Assembly (NCBI RefSeq): GCF_051014445.1
Contig: NC_135137.1
Span: forward strand, 33,047,501 to 33,111,500
From: Colletes latitarsis
Lineage: Eukaryota; Arthropoda; Insecta; Hymenoptera; Colletidae
Direction of reading: 5' to 3'
DNA length: 64,000 nt
The notes under the pieces are model-generated. The model ran no database searches and was not told the origin of the DNA. It worked only from the letters and a program-made list of their open reading frames with translations. How positions within the stretch are numbered: the stretch's first letter is position 1; each line of letters starts with the position of its first letter. The position numbers were made by a program, and so were the translations under genes. Of this stretch, positions 35,559 to 48,072 are shown one piece after another.

Positions 35559-37987
35559 CTATAGTTTGTACATATACAAAGGGGTACAATAAACGTAAAC
35601 ATACAAACAGCTATCTTATAACTAGAATTACGATTTAAATTAATGGCTCAACATAGAGCTCGCGTACAAGATAGTTTTAAGAATAGTTACTTATCCTAGG
35701 AGTAAGATTTAATATTTTGTATAGAAAAATGGCACCAAAAAATCTATACAAAGCATAATTAAATCACGTTACATACAGAGAGGGAGGTTGAAAACGTTTT
35801 CAACGCACCACATGTTCTATTATTAATTTATCCAATACATCGAACAAATACAAGTGGGGGTATCTGTATTTCCATCGACCATAATTCGCATCGATTCTCA
35901 CACAATTCTTGTTTCACGCATGACGCTTTCACCGTGCAAAAGAAGGGACATTAGAATGTTTCAGTCGAAAAACGAAACGTTCGGTAAATAAAATATCCTC
36001 GAGCGCCGCGTGTCTCGAATTAAATCGAGCGATTCAGCGAAACGAAACCGCGAGTGGAAAATTGAACGTTGCGATTCGCTGCCCGATAAAATAATCTTCG
36101 TCGTCGAGCGCGCATTTCGCCGTAACTGTAACGGTTATGAACTCGTTCCTAATAAAATTTAATCGTCGGACGTTTCGTAATAAATTCATTCCGTCGCGGG
36201 GAAACGACGACGGCCGCGGAAAACGCGATTCCCCTCCCCCTTCGTTCAACAAATTGCCGCCGCACTTCGCGTTCGTTCGTTGCTCCGATTCCAATGTCAT
36301 TATACCTGTCCCTGGCGGGGGATCGCGAAGAAGAACTGGCCCGATCCGTGGAAGGTGCAAACCACCTCGTCACCGCGGCAAAAGTGCAGGTGCAGCGAGG
36401 CGGAATAGATGCCAGCCGCGGATGGGTTCGCGGCACCCACGATAAATTTTCGCGATGCCGCGAACCACATACCAGAACGTTCTGGGACCAGGAAAAGAAG
36501 GGTCAAAGGGCCTACTCTCTTATATTGGGGTCGATCTCTTACTTCGAATATCGCTGAGCCTCCACCACGGTGAAACGAAAGGCCTAGGATCGAAAATCAT
36601 CACGTTCCTTTTTTCTTAATGAATTCGTCAAATATCGACATCGATTAGCGATTACTCTATCGGAACTGTTACTGGTCTCGTCTGATACTCGTCGATGTTA
36701 CTTGCTTCTGATGAGGATTCATTTTCATCGATACAAAAATTTGTTTTAGTTTGATGTTTGATTTGAACAGAATTAAAAAATTGATTCACTCAAACACAAA
36801 TATATACATCCGTTTAAAAAATAAGTGCAAGTGTATATTGGGATTCAACCTGGATCTACAGCTTACCCCAGTTCCTCTAATCCCTCTATTTAATCCACTT
36901 ATTTGTTAATCGATACTCTTAACATCGGTTTAATGTTCTTACAAAGTCTACAGTAAATATATAGCAGCGCAGAGTTTTTATATAATAACAGCAATAATGA
37001 AACGCATTATGAAATGCAGAAGCTATTAATCAAGCAGCAACGCAAGTGCAACGACATTGTGCTATTATTATAATAATACGCAGTTGGAAAAAGATTTATT
37101 GGTCGTAACGTGTTTCAGAATTTCGAAGGGGGAGTTTCCCGCGTATTTTTTTATTTTTTAACAACACCTTGATGTATCATTACGGTTTCTTAATATGAAT
37201 TTTAATTTCACGCGAAGGTTTCACGGTCGTAACCGCGGAAGAAACATCATGTTCCCAATTTGAAGAGTTGAAATTATGTCCGGGAGGAGGGTCGCGCGTC
37301 ATCAATTACGTCGCGGCAGAATTCTTGGCAGGGTGGTATTTTCCGAACTTCGGAACAACGTTGATTCCTCAAGGTGGCGTATTATTTATTTGCCTCGTCG
37401 TCAATGCCTGACAGGGACTCGTTAATTATGTCGGTACGAAGCTTCCGGCGGGGTAATATTTTCTTCGTGTTTGCTGTATTATTATTTATTACGGGCTAGT
37501 TGTTTATTAAATGTTTCGCCAAACTGTTTACTCGGTAATGGACGCAGTTTATGGACGGGGTACAATGTTCGCTAAACGTAGATCATGCATGCTTATATGC
37601 TTAAATTACAGTGGCAACATTGTCATCGATTAAAAATATAGAAACAGTAATTTTCGAACAGTTCTAACTGCCGAGGATATCCATTAATATCTTCATTGTT
37701 CGATGAACCAGTTTCTTCTAAAGTAAATGATCCTTCAGACACTTTATTATAATTATTGTGCTCGGTGTCTTATTCTATTTAATTTGTACAGAGTCTCGGA
37801 GAATTCTAATCTTCCTTGCAAGCTTATCCTGGTCTCGTAGAGCGATTTGTGCAAGTTTTTGCCCCTTGGAACATAACGTAGGAAGGGTCCACGAGCCCCA
37901 ATTAAACTGCCAAAAGAAGTCCGTGAAAAGAGAGGGTCGAAAACCTCTGGTCCAACCTGTACAATATAAAATTAAAACTACAAGCAT
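35559..37987. other. No gene recognised; CpG-rich block 36000-36500
   Basis: The block is open in two frames on each strand (87-108 codons) with no recognisable domain and could be a regulatory island. AT-rich sequence follows up to the piggyBac-like MITE. Confidence 0.5.
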
Positions 37988-38144
37988 TTAACGCTAGAAC
38001 TACCAACAATTATGGTGTATTTAGTTATGCTAAAGAAATTAAAACGATAAATAGTTGGAGAAATATATAATGCAGTGGAAACAAATGTTCAATTTTTTAC
38101 TATTTGAAATTATAAATGGGCCATTTTGGTGGTTCTAGCATTAA
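37988..38144 (-). mobile_element. piggyBac-like MITE, copy 2
   Basis: TTAACGCTAGAACTACCA on the left mirrors TGGTGGTTCTAGCATTAA on the right, giving near-perfect 18-bp inverted ends including the TTAA target. At 157 bp it is too short to code. It is inverted relative to the 20187-20390 copy and lacks part of that copy's middle. Confidence 0.75.
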
Positions 38145-41100
38145 GAAGAATAGGAGCACAACTAATAATATTTTTAAATTAAAAAGCGTCATTTTATCTT
38201 TCTGAGCTAATTACTGGATCCCAGTTGACATATAAGAGGGTTGCATGTGCTTTAGAAATGGAAGGCATATTGTACCCCTTCGATCGGTTCATAATTTTAC
38301 ATAAACCTGCGATTATACCGGAATACTGTAGTGTACCTAACGTATACGACGAGTTATACCTAAAAAAATTCGCTATATTACTAAACAACGAAGACAATTC
38401 CAGCGCCTGAATCCCAGTTTCCACGTTTTCTCGCCACCCCCGCCTCGTAGATTATTCCGTGCCGTAAAACGAAGTCAATTTCCCAGAAAATTATTCACGG
38501 GTGTATAAACCTCCGTGGGATCCTCGTCCACAACGAGTATTATTCCGTACAAACTAACAATCGTCTGGAGAACCGGGCGGTGCACCGTAACGATCGATAC
38601 ACGTCGCGCGCAACTTGTCAAAGTCGAGCCACCGCAAGATCGTCGGAGACATCGGCAACAGCCTCAATTATTATCCTCGAATTCCAGGGCTGTGTACACA
38701 CGGGAAAGGGTCCGTGCGTAATGAGAGATCGAGGAGGAAAGGGAGCCGCGAAGACCGCCGCGTGGAAGCGAGGGGGACGAGGAAAAAGGGCACGCGTGTG
38801 CAAGAGGGAGAAACGTAAGGACGAAACAAGGGACTGTTGGGGGTAAAGGACGAGAGGCGGTAACGCGGCTACGCTAATTACGAGCAAACTCGAGGATATT
38901 CTTCCTCCTTCGTATATTCGCGTGTAGAGGAACGTAAGCGGCCCGTATTCTCGAAGGAACAAACGATCGGGCACGAAAACACGCATCGCGAAGGGAAACA
39001 AACGAGCGTCACGGCTCGCTGGGGAGCACTGGGAACCGGAAACCGCCGATTTCAATCTCGATTCACCGCCTGAATGTCCCGTGGTCGAAGCCACACTAGC
39101 TAGGAAACCGATCATCGACTCGTCGCGAATAGTTCTTTGCAGGATTAATGGTATCCATCGGTTTTCTCATACTTCGCTATTTTGAAGGTCAGAGTTTCTA
39201 GACAGTGGGTCCCATCGATGAGTGATGCAATCGAGGGGGACATCATTCTACAGCCATTTTCCATAGCAGATGAAAGATAATCGTTGAAGAGTCTATTAAT
39301 ATTTATTTATTTATGAATAATTAGGAAAATTAAAATGAGTCCAATCAAAATCGTTACTAGTGAAACTTGACCGATTTATATCGCGTTTGGGCTCATTTTC
39401 ATCGCGAGAACCCCACCGATCCATCGATACTATAAAATATCGAAGGGTACATATTATAACAAATTTTTATTATCGTGTGGCGTACGAATATTTTTTATTG
39501 TTACTTGGTGGCCTTCTGGGAGTTGGAATGCTAATGTTTTGACTAAGTCGCCGCTCCTGGGGCGCAGCTGGACGCACGTGGTTGCAAGATCGAGCGTCGA
39601 ATTCCGAGTCGAGCAATTAATAATTACCGGTGCTGTGCGTTCGATTACTGTTATCTTCCAGCACGTCAAGAAACCAGGATTAAATTCTTCGAAGGAACGA
39701 AGTATGTTCTCTTATCGATCACGACGTAATTGCGCTAGTTTGTAACGTTCCGATCTCATTAGTATTTTACTCGAGTTGCCAGTTTATCGCACGCGTTTCT
39801 GTGTTCTTTTGTGCTCGAGGTCCCATGGGCGATATAATAGTACCATAGATCGTTGGATTGGTTTTAACCACACGGTGACAAAAAGTGAGACATTTAAGGT
39901 GGTCAAAAAAGTTGCTCTGTAGAGGACCCCATATGGCGGTCCGAAACATCAGCAGCCTTATAAGGCACGTTTCTGTATGTTCTAATTTCCAAATACAGCG
40001 CACATTGTATAAACTTATGAGTTATGTAGTTTGGCTGAGAAAGGGAGCCATAACTTTTTGGGTATTTACTTTTGACTTGTTTCATCACAGTTGTGAAATC
40101 ATTCAATTCTTCATACATCTTTGTAAACTTTCAGTAACACTATATTTACCTATCATTGAACAGATATCGAGACAAAATTAATACAAATTTTACTTGGGTG
40201 CTTCAAGTCTTCGTGCATCCTCGTAAATTTTCAGGAACACTATATTTATCACTTAACAGATATCAAAACAAAGTTATTATAACAAAAATTTTACTTAGAT
40301 GCTTCGAATACTGCTTGCAATTTTATGTATCATACAACTATCCATAAATAAATAAAAAACGCCGAACGACAGTTTTCCGCGTTATCGTGAAAATGGCTGT
40401 TGAAAAGGCTGGTCAACTAGAGTTCGATTTATCGAGTCTCGTTTATATGCGCTTTGCGTGTAGGAACGCGTATGGCGATTCGCGAATTGATATTCTCGAG
40501 AACCAAGGTCCATAAAAAAAAAGTTATTTCTTTCAATTTATTGTTGCACGTAGAATCTCCACGGCGGTATGACTCATTGCGGAACATCACGCGTTTTGTA
40601 AAACGACCAAGGAGAAGCTGAAATTTATTGCCGGGAGAGGATCGTTCCAATCCACTTCTTTTTCCGTGACTCGTAAGAACCGAGTACGCGTTATCGCGAT
40701 ACTCGGGGAGGATACTCGTGTAACGCCGATCTACGGATCCGCATAATAATCTGCCGCTCGATATAATCGTTCTTTAACTGCCGGGCGGATAATTATACAC
40801 GCGAAAAAGGGAAAAGTCCACCGTGCGTAATGACATATTACGCGAGTTCTCGAGTCGCCAGATGGAAATCTGTTCGCGGCCACGTGTACCGTTACGAAAC
40901 GTGTCACGCACCCCTGAATCATATCGATGGATGGCGGCGAAACGCGGACGAACGAACGCGTTCTAATGCAGTTCCTGCGACGTGCTCAATGACGCGTGCG
41001 CATCACGATTTACATCGACACGCTCGATCGAACGCCGATCGAAAGTCCTCCGCGATGATTCTAATGTAGGTCGGTTCAGGAAGTAATTTCATTCGTGTCG

Positions 41101-41161
41101 CCGCTACGGCATCGGTATCGACGCAGTAAGTCAAACGTTCGTTTTTTTTTTTCATTTACAG
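38145..41161. other. Upstream of visible FERM exons; CpG blocks 38430-39110 and 40680-41100
   Basis: I searched this stretch for an exon encoding the first F1 strands (pattern like F-C-V-LLD---L) ending in phase 0 and did not find one. It may be intron or 5' flank. A 100-bp tandem duplication lies at 40116-40310. Confidence 0.5.
40116..40310. repeat. Tandem duplication, two units of about 100 bp
   Basis: CATCTTTGTAAACTTTCAGT at 40116 recurs as CATCCTCGTAAATTTTCAGG at 40216. Both are followed by AACACTATATTTA, ACAGATATC and TTTTACTT-G-TGCTTC. Confidence 0.85.
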
Positions 41162-41266
41162 AGCTCGAACCTCGGCCAGGAGCTGCTGGACAGAGTGTTC
41201 AGGCACCTGAATTTATTGGAGACTGCTTACTTCGGGCTGCGTTATCTGGATCACGGGAATCAGACG
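41162..41266 (+). CDS. EPB41L4A: FERM-domain gene, internal exon a (end of F1 lobe), band 4.1-like 4
   Basis: This exon has 35 codons in phase 0-0. It follows a T-rich tract and AG acceptor at 41160-41161 and ends at a GTACGT donor at 41267. The peptide reads GQELLDRVFRHLNLLETAYF then GLRYLDHGNQT. This is the helix-plus-strand signature of the F1 (ubiquitin-like) lobe of FERM proteins, where the LNL-E-YFGLRY core is nearly invariant. FERM proteins link membrane proteins to the cortical cytoskeleton; EPB41L4A (NBL4) is a band 4.1-superfamily member. Family assignment rests on my knowledge of these proteins: the HxNLxExxYFGLRY...QT/WLDP wording fits EPB41L4 better than FRMD3/5, yurt/EPB41L5 or PTPN14/21. 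The preceding exon should end at a codon boundary and encode the first F1 strands; I could not find it upstream. A CpG-rich stretch lies just upstream (40680-41100). Confidence 0.88.
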
Positions 41267-41336
41267 GTACGTACATCGTTTCTATTAATATCTTACGGTT
41301 AATTAACAAACCTGGATCGTAAAACATATTCTCGAA

Positions 41337-42038
41337 CTTTAACGATCGATTCTTGGGATTGTTTACAAAATTCGTCATTTTCTTATCGTGAAACCGTTGT
41401 CAAAAACGTATAAAATTAGACAGAGACGTTAATAAAATTTTTAGAAATTACTTGAAAAGTAGGTGCTGTTCGACGAGAAAAAAAAAATTCAAATTGTTCT
41501 AAAATATTATTTTTAACTAGGGGGGTTAATTATAATCATTTTCTGTCATTACACATACCCATGAAATCCTACGCACTTTCGAGAAAAAAATTCTTTAACA
41601 CTACAATGTCTGACCCTGACATTCCGATTCTCCTGAAATTTCAAAAAGTTTCAACTCATTCTGGAAAAATTATTTTCGGTTGCGAGGGTCAATTACAATC
41701 ATTTTTGGTGAAGAGACATACCTCCGAAATCCTACGCACTTTTGAGAGAAAAATTTGTGTAGGTGGACAAATTTTATTAATAATTTTGTTAATAACTTGT
41801 TAACGATGCCTCGATCAACAAATTGGTATTCTAGAATCTCCCATTAAAATTTTTCCCAGGGGTGTGTTTCACACAGTTTGGCGCTTGAATACGATCGACT
41901 CTTGGGGCTGTTTACAAAACGTATTCGCCATTTTCTTAATGATGAGATAGTTTTAAAATTTGGTACACTCTGTCAAAGTACATATAAGATTAGACAGCGT
42001 CGTTAATAAAATTTTTAGAAATCGTTTGAGTAGTAGTT
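41337..42038. repeat. Diverged direct duplication around TIR copy D
   Basis: Blocks 41337-41463 and 41888-42038 are similar (CGATCGA-TCTTGGG, TGTTTACAAAA, CATTTTCTTA, GACAGNG-CGTTAATAAAATTT, TTAGAAAT). TIR copy D lies between them, so either a tandem duplication was later invaded or the block duplicated with the element. Confidence 0.78.
41460..41864 (-). mobile_element. TIR-family element, copy D (truncated, intronic)
   Basis: Interior units begin abruptly at AGGTGCTGTTCGACGAG and the right terminal block (TCTAGAATCTCCCATT, TTTTTCCCAGGGGTG) breaks off before the tip. The reading GTCTGACCCTGACATTCCGA is shared with copies C and E. It lies inside the first intron of the FERM gene, between two similar flanking blocks. 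Confidence 0.8.
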
Positions 42039-42392
42039 CGATCGAAGTTGAAACGTAAGAAAGATGGCGTGCTCCCTGGTATAATATATTGTGCCACTCG
42101 ATGTAAATCGTTTCACATCGAGTTCACGTTTCGCGATCGATGGAACGGCAAGTTCGAGCAGTTTACCGTTAATTAGATTTCTACGATTAAAAATTCACAC
42201 GAAGATGCCCCGAAGGGAGCCGATTGCATCGCCCCCGGGTCATAAGAGGATAGGATTATTATCTACGGGAAATGTCGAGCTGCCTGCAATTTCCGGTTCG
42301 CTTGATCAACAGTCTCAGGGCTCGGGGCTCGATCGTCCGGAGGTTTAATTATTTAGGAACGATTCACGACAGTTATTCGAATTCTTTTTTAG

Positions 42393-42532
42393 CAATGGCT
42401 CGACCCGAGCAAGAAGATTGGAAAGCAGCTAAAAGTCCAAAAAGGAGACCCGAGCTCGGATGTCCACACCCTCTACTTCGGTGTGAAATTCTACGCGGCC
42501 GACCCTTGCAAACTCATCGAAGAGATCACGAG
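42393..42532 (+). CDS. EPB41L4A: FERM-domain gene, internal exon b (F1/F2 junction), band 4.1-like 4
   Basis: This exon has 140 nt: 46 whole codons plus two bases. The acceptor is TTTTTTAG ending at 42392 and the donor is GTGAGC at 42533. Translation begins QWLDPSKKIGKQLKVQKG and continues through HTLYFGVKFYAADP to CKLIEEIT, with AG completing an Arg codon from the next exon. WLDP-K, LYFGVKFYA-DP and EEITR are hallmark segments of the last F1 strand and the first F2 helix. The CKL(K/I)EEITRYQFFLQVKQD wording across the next junction is specific to EPB41L4-type proteins as I know them. A hydrophilic loop with the residues GDPSSD sits between KQLKVQK and HTLYFG, where vertebrate homologues also have a loop. 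It joins the previous exon in phase 0 across a 1126-bp intron and the next in phase 2 across about 15.6 kb. Confidence 0.9.
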
Positions 42533-42837
42533 GTGAGCAGATTGAATTTGTCCTGTCTCGTAACTAGTTCCTAACACGACCCGATGCACGCAGTTGCAAA
42601 TAATTTAGCCGTTTCCAAGAGAATTACCCACCATGACGCTTGTCGTTTCCACTATAAGCGGGAATGTGCGAAATTTCGTGCCATAAATAGGGTTTGCTTC
42701 TACAATTTACATTAACTTCATTTTTCGATTGTTAAACAAGTACTACACGACTCCCACAGATGATAAATATGTATCAATCTTGAAAAAATAATTTAGTAAT
42801 TTCGTTAGTCAACTCCTCTTTCCCATATCTGTATTGG

Positions 42838-43150
42838 AATGTTTACAATATTTAATAGTTCAACGATCTACTCGCGATTTCAACATTAGTCACAAGTTCA
42901 ACAGATTCATATTTACTCTTCCATTGAAAAAGAATTTTTCTTCGAAAATTGAATTATTTTATACATAACTTTCCACCAGTTATATCATAATGTCTACAAT
43001 ATTTACTAGTTCAACGATCTATTTATCGTTTTAATATTACTTAAAAGTTTAAAAAATTCATATTTGCCCTTTCATTGAAAAAGAATTTCTTTCAAAACTT
43101 GAATTATTTTAACTCATTAATTTCATACGTAACTTTCCACCAACTATCGT
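42838..43150. repeat. Tandem duplication, two units of about 151-160 bp
   Basis: AATGTYTACAATATTTA-TAG then TTCAACGATCTA begin at 42838 and 42989. Both units run through TTCATATTT, CATTGAAAAAGAATTT, TTGAATTATTTTA and AACTTTCCACCA. Confidence 0.9.
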
Positions 43151-44597
43151 AAGTAATTAAAGAATCTTAAAGTTAAATACCTGATATGTCAAATTACTAT
43201 TATAGCATCAAATTACGAAAAAATAATTGCATTCAGCCGTTTCGATAAACGCTTCCCACTGGAAAATTATGGACAAATCGTAATTTCTTCCCCGTGAAAA
43301 GACGCTCCAGTCACTTAACGTTTCCCTTTACAATTTCTCGCCTTTCGCGATCCGCTAAACGATTAATTGCGCGCGGAACAATGCAAACGGTGGACAGCGA
43401 TCGCTATCAGTTTTATTGCGAGAATCTAACAGTACCTCTCCGTCCTCCCCGGCATAACGACCAGTGAGAAAATCGGATTTTCTGTCTCGCGCCAACGAAA
43501 ATTATATCGTTACGTATTGTTCTCCGGTGACTTTCGAATTAACGAACGAAATAAGTTTCGCAATCTTTTCGATCGGTTCCCGACAACGATAACGGAGCCG
43601 TACGCGTTACCGGGAGTCTCTCGTACACAGACACGTGAAAGACACGGTTCTTCTGCCCCGTGAATACGAAACAGGCACGTTTGCGAGCGCGTGTATGAGT
43701 GTTGTGTCACAGGTCCCTGGATGCCTGTCTCGTTATCCTAATGAGTTGGGCTTAAAATTCTCAAAGCACGCTTCAAAATCTTTTCACTCGAGCGCCGTTC
43801 CAGCGCGACGACGAAGTTACGGGAATTTAAAACGCTCCTTTCCCCTCGACATTGCACCCGTTCCGGAAATGTCAGCGCGCTTCTTTTGATACACAAAACG
43901 TTGTTTTCGCGATGCAGCTCGCGCCCGGTTCATCGTTCTTCCGTAATCTTTTTTCTCGATCGCTGCCACGGATTTATTGTGAGAAATTTTGCGAGGGGAA
44001 ACGAAATTGCTGTTTCCGACGACGGTGCTGGGAAACGCGAGGGTTTCACGAGGGTATCGAACGTGCATTTAAACGAACGTTGAGAGATTATTTGTATTTC
44101 AAGGTCGAAAGATCCAACAACGAATTTTTTAATTCATTTTCCCGGGAAATTATGAAGTGTTTTAGTAAAGTAACGGGGATAGCAATTGCGTAATGGACGA
44201 GCGATAACCGGTTGCATGAAATTCGTAACGTTGATTACCTAATTGAACCTCATTAAGTGACAATTGTCATTGTATTCAGCTAAGTTCAGTTCCTATCCCG
44301 TGGAGTAGTGCACAGACCCTGGTGCACCTGGGCCATAATGCATCCTATTGTTAACTGTCAGAGGGGTCTCTGAACCTCTATGGAGAAGCCATAATACTGC
44401 ACGGACGTCTGTCTCAGATTCAACCGATATCATCCTCATTCAGTTCATTATCGCGAATCTATGCTTCAATGGATCGACTATCGATTTATCGGAGCGGATA
44501 GAAAATTGTTTGTAATCTCGAAACGTTTTAAAACTCGTTTCTAACTGTGGAGAAACAAAGAAATGAATTTATTATTCATTTTATTATTCGTCCTTTT

Positions 44598-44768
44598 GTT
44601 TATTATATTCGATATTTCGTATCTATCAGAGCGATTGGTCCTCCCTGTTAGATTCCATTAATTCAAATAGTCGAGATATTCATAAGTTTTATAAAAAAAT
44701 AATTCAATTTTTCTGTTTATTATATTCGACTTATGTCGGAGAGATTGGTCCTTCCTGTTAAATTCTGT
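44598..44768. repeat. Short direct repeat pair, spacing 116 bp
   Basis: TGTTTATTATATTCGA at 44598 and 44714 are each followed by GAG-GATTGGTCCTYCCTGTT. The second lacks part of the middle. Confidence 0.8.
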
Positions 44769-45481
44769 TTGCAAAATATTTTAGAAAAGTAGACGGAGTT
44801 TTATTGAGATTACGTGTTCCCAAGCAAATTACTCGTTTTTCGCGACTTCTTATCAGACGGCTAAGCAACTTATATCAAAAGGTCGTCTCGATTTATCGTC
44901 GAGGTCGATGGAGTATAAACGAGCGCCGGTGCGTGGCAGTCCTTTTAATGGAAACCTAGAGGAAAAATTGAGGGTTCTGCCACCGATAAACCGGCTCGAT
45001 TGATTCCTTGTTCGCTCCAGGGAGTTCCTCAAACCCCTACGATGCCTGCATTCGCCCTCGGCGATTGCCCATTTTTTTGCCCGGCCCGTGCAAGTTCCCT
45101 TTAACTTTCAGTTGGCAAGATAAAGCGCGATTTTTTCAAGACTATCGACTGTACCGTCGGTATCGATCATCCGTGGCGTCGCTTCCCTTGGCAGACGGCT
45201 GCATGCAAAGTCAGAGAAGAGATATCTCTTCGTTCTATCTGAAATATTGAAGTTCCGCTTCCGCGTGATCGGCACGGCCCCCGTGGATCGTTTATTTTTC
45301 GCGGCAGAAACGCTCTAAGCCCTGTAAGGGCCGACATGAAACGAAGGATTAATCGCGCGAATTATTTACTCAAAATATCTCCCATAAGAATTTAAATTAT
45401 TATGGAGAAGAGGAAGACTTCTTCGGTATAAAAAATTAATAACATACATCGTATAAGAATTATTAAAACAAAAAAACTATA

Positions 45482-45992
45482 CAGGGTGTTCTGAAAAAAT
45501 TATTTTCGGTTGCAGGAGCCGATTACAATCATTTTTGGTCATTACACATACCCTCGAAATCCTACGCACTTTCGAGAAAAAAATTCTTTACCGAAACTAC
45601 AATGTCTGACCCTGACATTCCGATTTTCCTGAAATTCCAAAAAAATTCAAATCATTCTGAAAAAATTATTTTCGGTTGCAGGGGCCGATTGCAATCATTT
45701 TTTATCATTACACATACCCCCGAAATCCTACCCACTTTCGAGAAAAAAATTCGAGAAGGTATGAAATTTTTCAACGAAAAAAAAAATTTCATATCGTACT
45801 AAAAAAAATATTTTTGGCTGCAGGAATCAATTAAAATCAATTTTGGTGAATAGATATACCCCAGAAATCCTGCGCATTTTCGAGAAAAAAATTCAGTACG
45901 GGCGTAACTTCAAACGTTAATAACTTTTTAACGAAGCCTCCCTCAATAAATTGGTATTCTTGATTTTCGTTCTATTTTGGTCGAACACCCTG
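45482..45992 (-). mobile_element. TIR-family element, copy E (both termini internally deleted)
   Basis: The left tip CAGGGTGTTC jumps straight into interior sequence (TGAAAAAATTATTTTCGG). On the right, TCTATTTTGG is joined directly to TCGAACACCCTG, so about 40 bp of the right terminal repeat is missing. The interior has two to three units plus the shared GTCTGACCCTGACATTCCGA. It lies in the 15.6-kb FERM intron. Confidence 0.84.
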
Positions 45993-48072
45993 TGTGAGAT
46001 AAGAATATTATGTAGAAACTGGGATATAATCTGATTCTAGATCCGTTCCAACATAGTTTGACAACATTATGATAATATAATAGATCAAAGTAGAACAGAA
46101 TATGGACCGGGAATTAATTAATTAAGAACAACGAATTTAACAGAATGGTATATTCTTGCGAACCTATATTTTCGAAATCTATTTCTAACCGCTCATTTGC
46201 ATCTTTTACGACCATAAACGCATTAGCAATTTTCTATAAATAGAGCGACGGGAAGCTAGAAATAGGTGGTGCTTCTAACAAGAACCCGCGGCGTTGGTAA
46301 AACAAAAAAGTTGTTTAAGAAAGCAGGTTTCCCTTAGGATTACTGTTATTAAAGCCGCAAGACCCTAGAATCAACGATCTGGAAATATTTTATTCAGTAA
46401 CGCAGCCAGTTCGAAGGAAGAAAATAAAAAATATAAAAATAAAAATCTTTCGCCGGCGATTATCATAATCTGAATACGCGACTTCGGTATCCCCGCGAGA
46501 AGGCGACACTTTGCATCCAAATATATAATAACAAAATTGCACTCGGTTCCACGTGCATATTTCCACCGAAGAAGCAATCAAACGAGACAGCGCGGTTTTA
46601 TACGGCGAGAGGATCGCCTGTGCGTTTTCATTGCGTATAAGCATAATGAATTTACGTTCCTAGGAAACAGATAAGACCGATAACATTTCGCGAAGCATCG
46701 GGAATAACGCAATTTCGCTCGGAAGATGACGGATAAATTTAGTCAACTATCACGAGAGACCATTGCAATTCTATTGGGTGTCAATGGAATTTGATTAAAT
46801 TTTCATACAATGTCTAGTAAATTCAAATACACAGAAACAGCTTCCCCTATTGAGATATACTTTAATTCAAAACAGAGGAAGTCTTGAAAATTTTTATTTT
46901 ATCTGAAATAAATTCAAACCTTTATAGTAACTCGCTTCTATAAAGTAAGTAAATTTCTTAAATTAACTGAGTCGAGGAGTTACTCGAAAAAGAGTTTCGC
47001 GAACAAGTCCGTAAACTTTTGTTACCTTCGCACGTAATATTTACATATATTTGAGAGTATAATTATCAAAAAATAAAGCGTGAGATTAAATGAGCACAGA
47101 GGCTCTTCCTGCCATTAATTAATTCAGCACCGGAAAGATTAAAAACTCATCTATCTCGCGGGCACATAGGCCGGTTCCCAGAGATTAAAAAAAAATGCAC
47201 CAACTAGAAGTACATATTTCATTATTAATAAGTGTATTTACATGTAAATTTAACGTGTGTTATTTTTCACAAACAGATTCAAAACATTGACCGCCATGTT
47301 GGTCGCCTTTTCCTCAAACGCTCGCTATAAATGAATCCTAATACAAATAAACTTTCGAACAATGTTAGTGTCATTTGGAATAGTTTAAAATAATAAGTAC
47401 ACGCTAAAATTTGAAAAAATATGAACATCCTTAGACACACGAAATAAACAGTGAACGCGTTAAATTTGCATCTAAGTACAATAAACCGTTTACTTCGGCA
47501 TTTTTAAGTCTAGTTTTTGTTTCTTGGGGGGCTGGTCTAATAGACGTAGGTCGATCATCGAAATTTGTCACTCGTGGTCCAAGATCTCGACGTAGAGTCG
47601 AGAGGCCGCGTCAGGTTCGGCTGATTCAGTAGTAGAGCCGCATCATCCGGAACAAGAAAGAAAAAACGACGACGTCTCGGGGAAACGGACGAACTCAATC
47701 TATATGCAAATGCGTTCATCTTTTATCTTGAGTATGAGCAATCGACGGACGGTTGTCGGGCCCCGTGGTTGCAGCTTCGAGTCCATTGCACAATGAACGA
47801 ACCGCGGGATATCGGATCTAAGCACCGAAAGCGACGCCGATGTAACGTCTCGGTAATGAGATGCGCATATTCCCGCGTTATTATTGGCTTTCGCGGAAAG
47901 TGAAGCGTGGCTGTGCTCGCGGTAATAGCAGCCGGAATAAAACGGGTCGCCAGATAAAAGCAAATTAGCTTTATATCTCGCTAAATATGCTCGGAGCTTG
48001 GCGCGAAACGCAAAGCGTCGAGATTGGTGGCACTGCGCGTAAAAATCCAGTCTGGAGAACTAACAAATTATA

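Larger units (their letters stand above)
41267..42392 (+). other. Intron between FERM exons a and b, with TIR element and local duplication
   Basis: This is a phase-0 intron with GT-AG ends. It carries a truncated TIR-family copy (41460-41864). On each side of that copy lies a similar block of about 130-150 bp (41337-41463 and 41888-42038), sharing CGATCGA-TCTTGGG, TGTTTACAAAA and GACAGNG-CGTTAATAAAATTT. I see no additional exon in it. Confidence 0.8.

Noticed and set aside
38618..39115. 165-codon - frame and overlapping + frames
   Set aside because: Composition-driven openness in a CpG-rich block; no family recognised.
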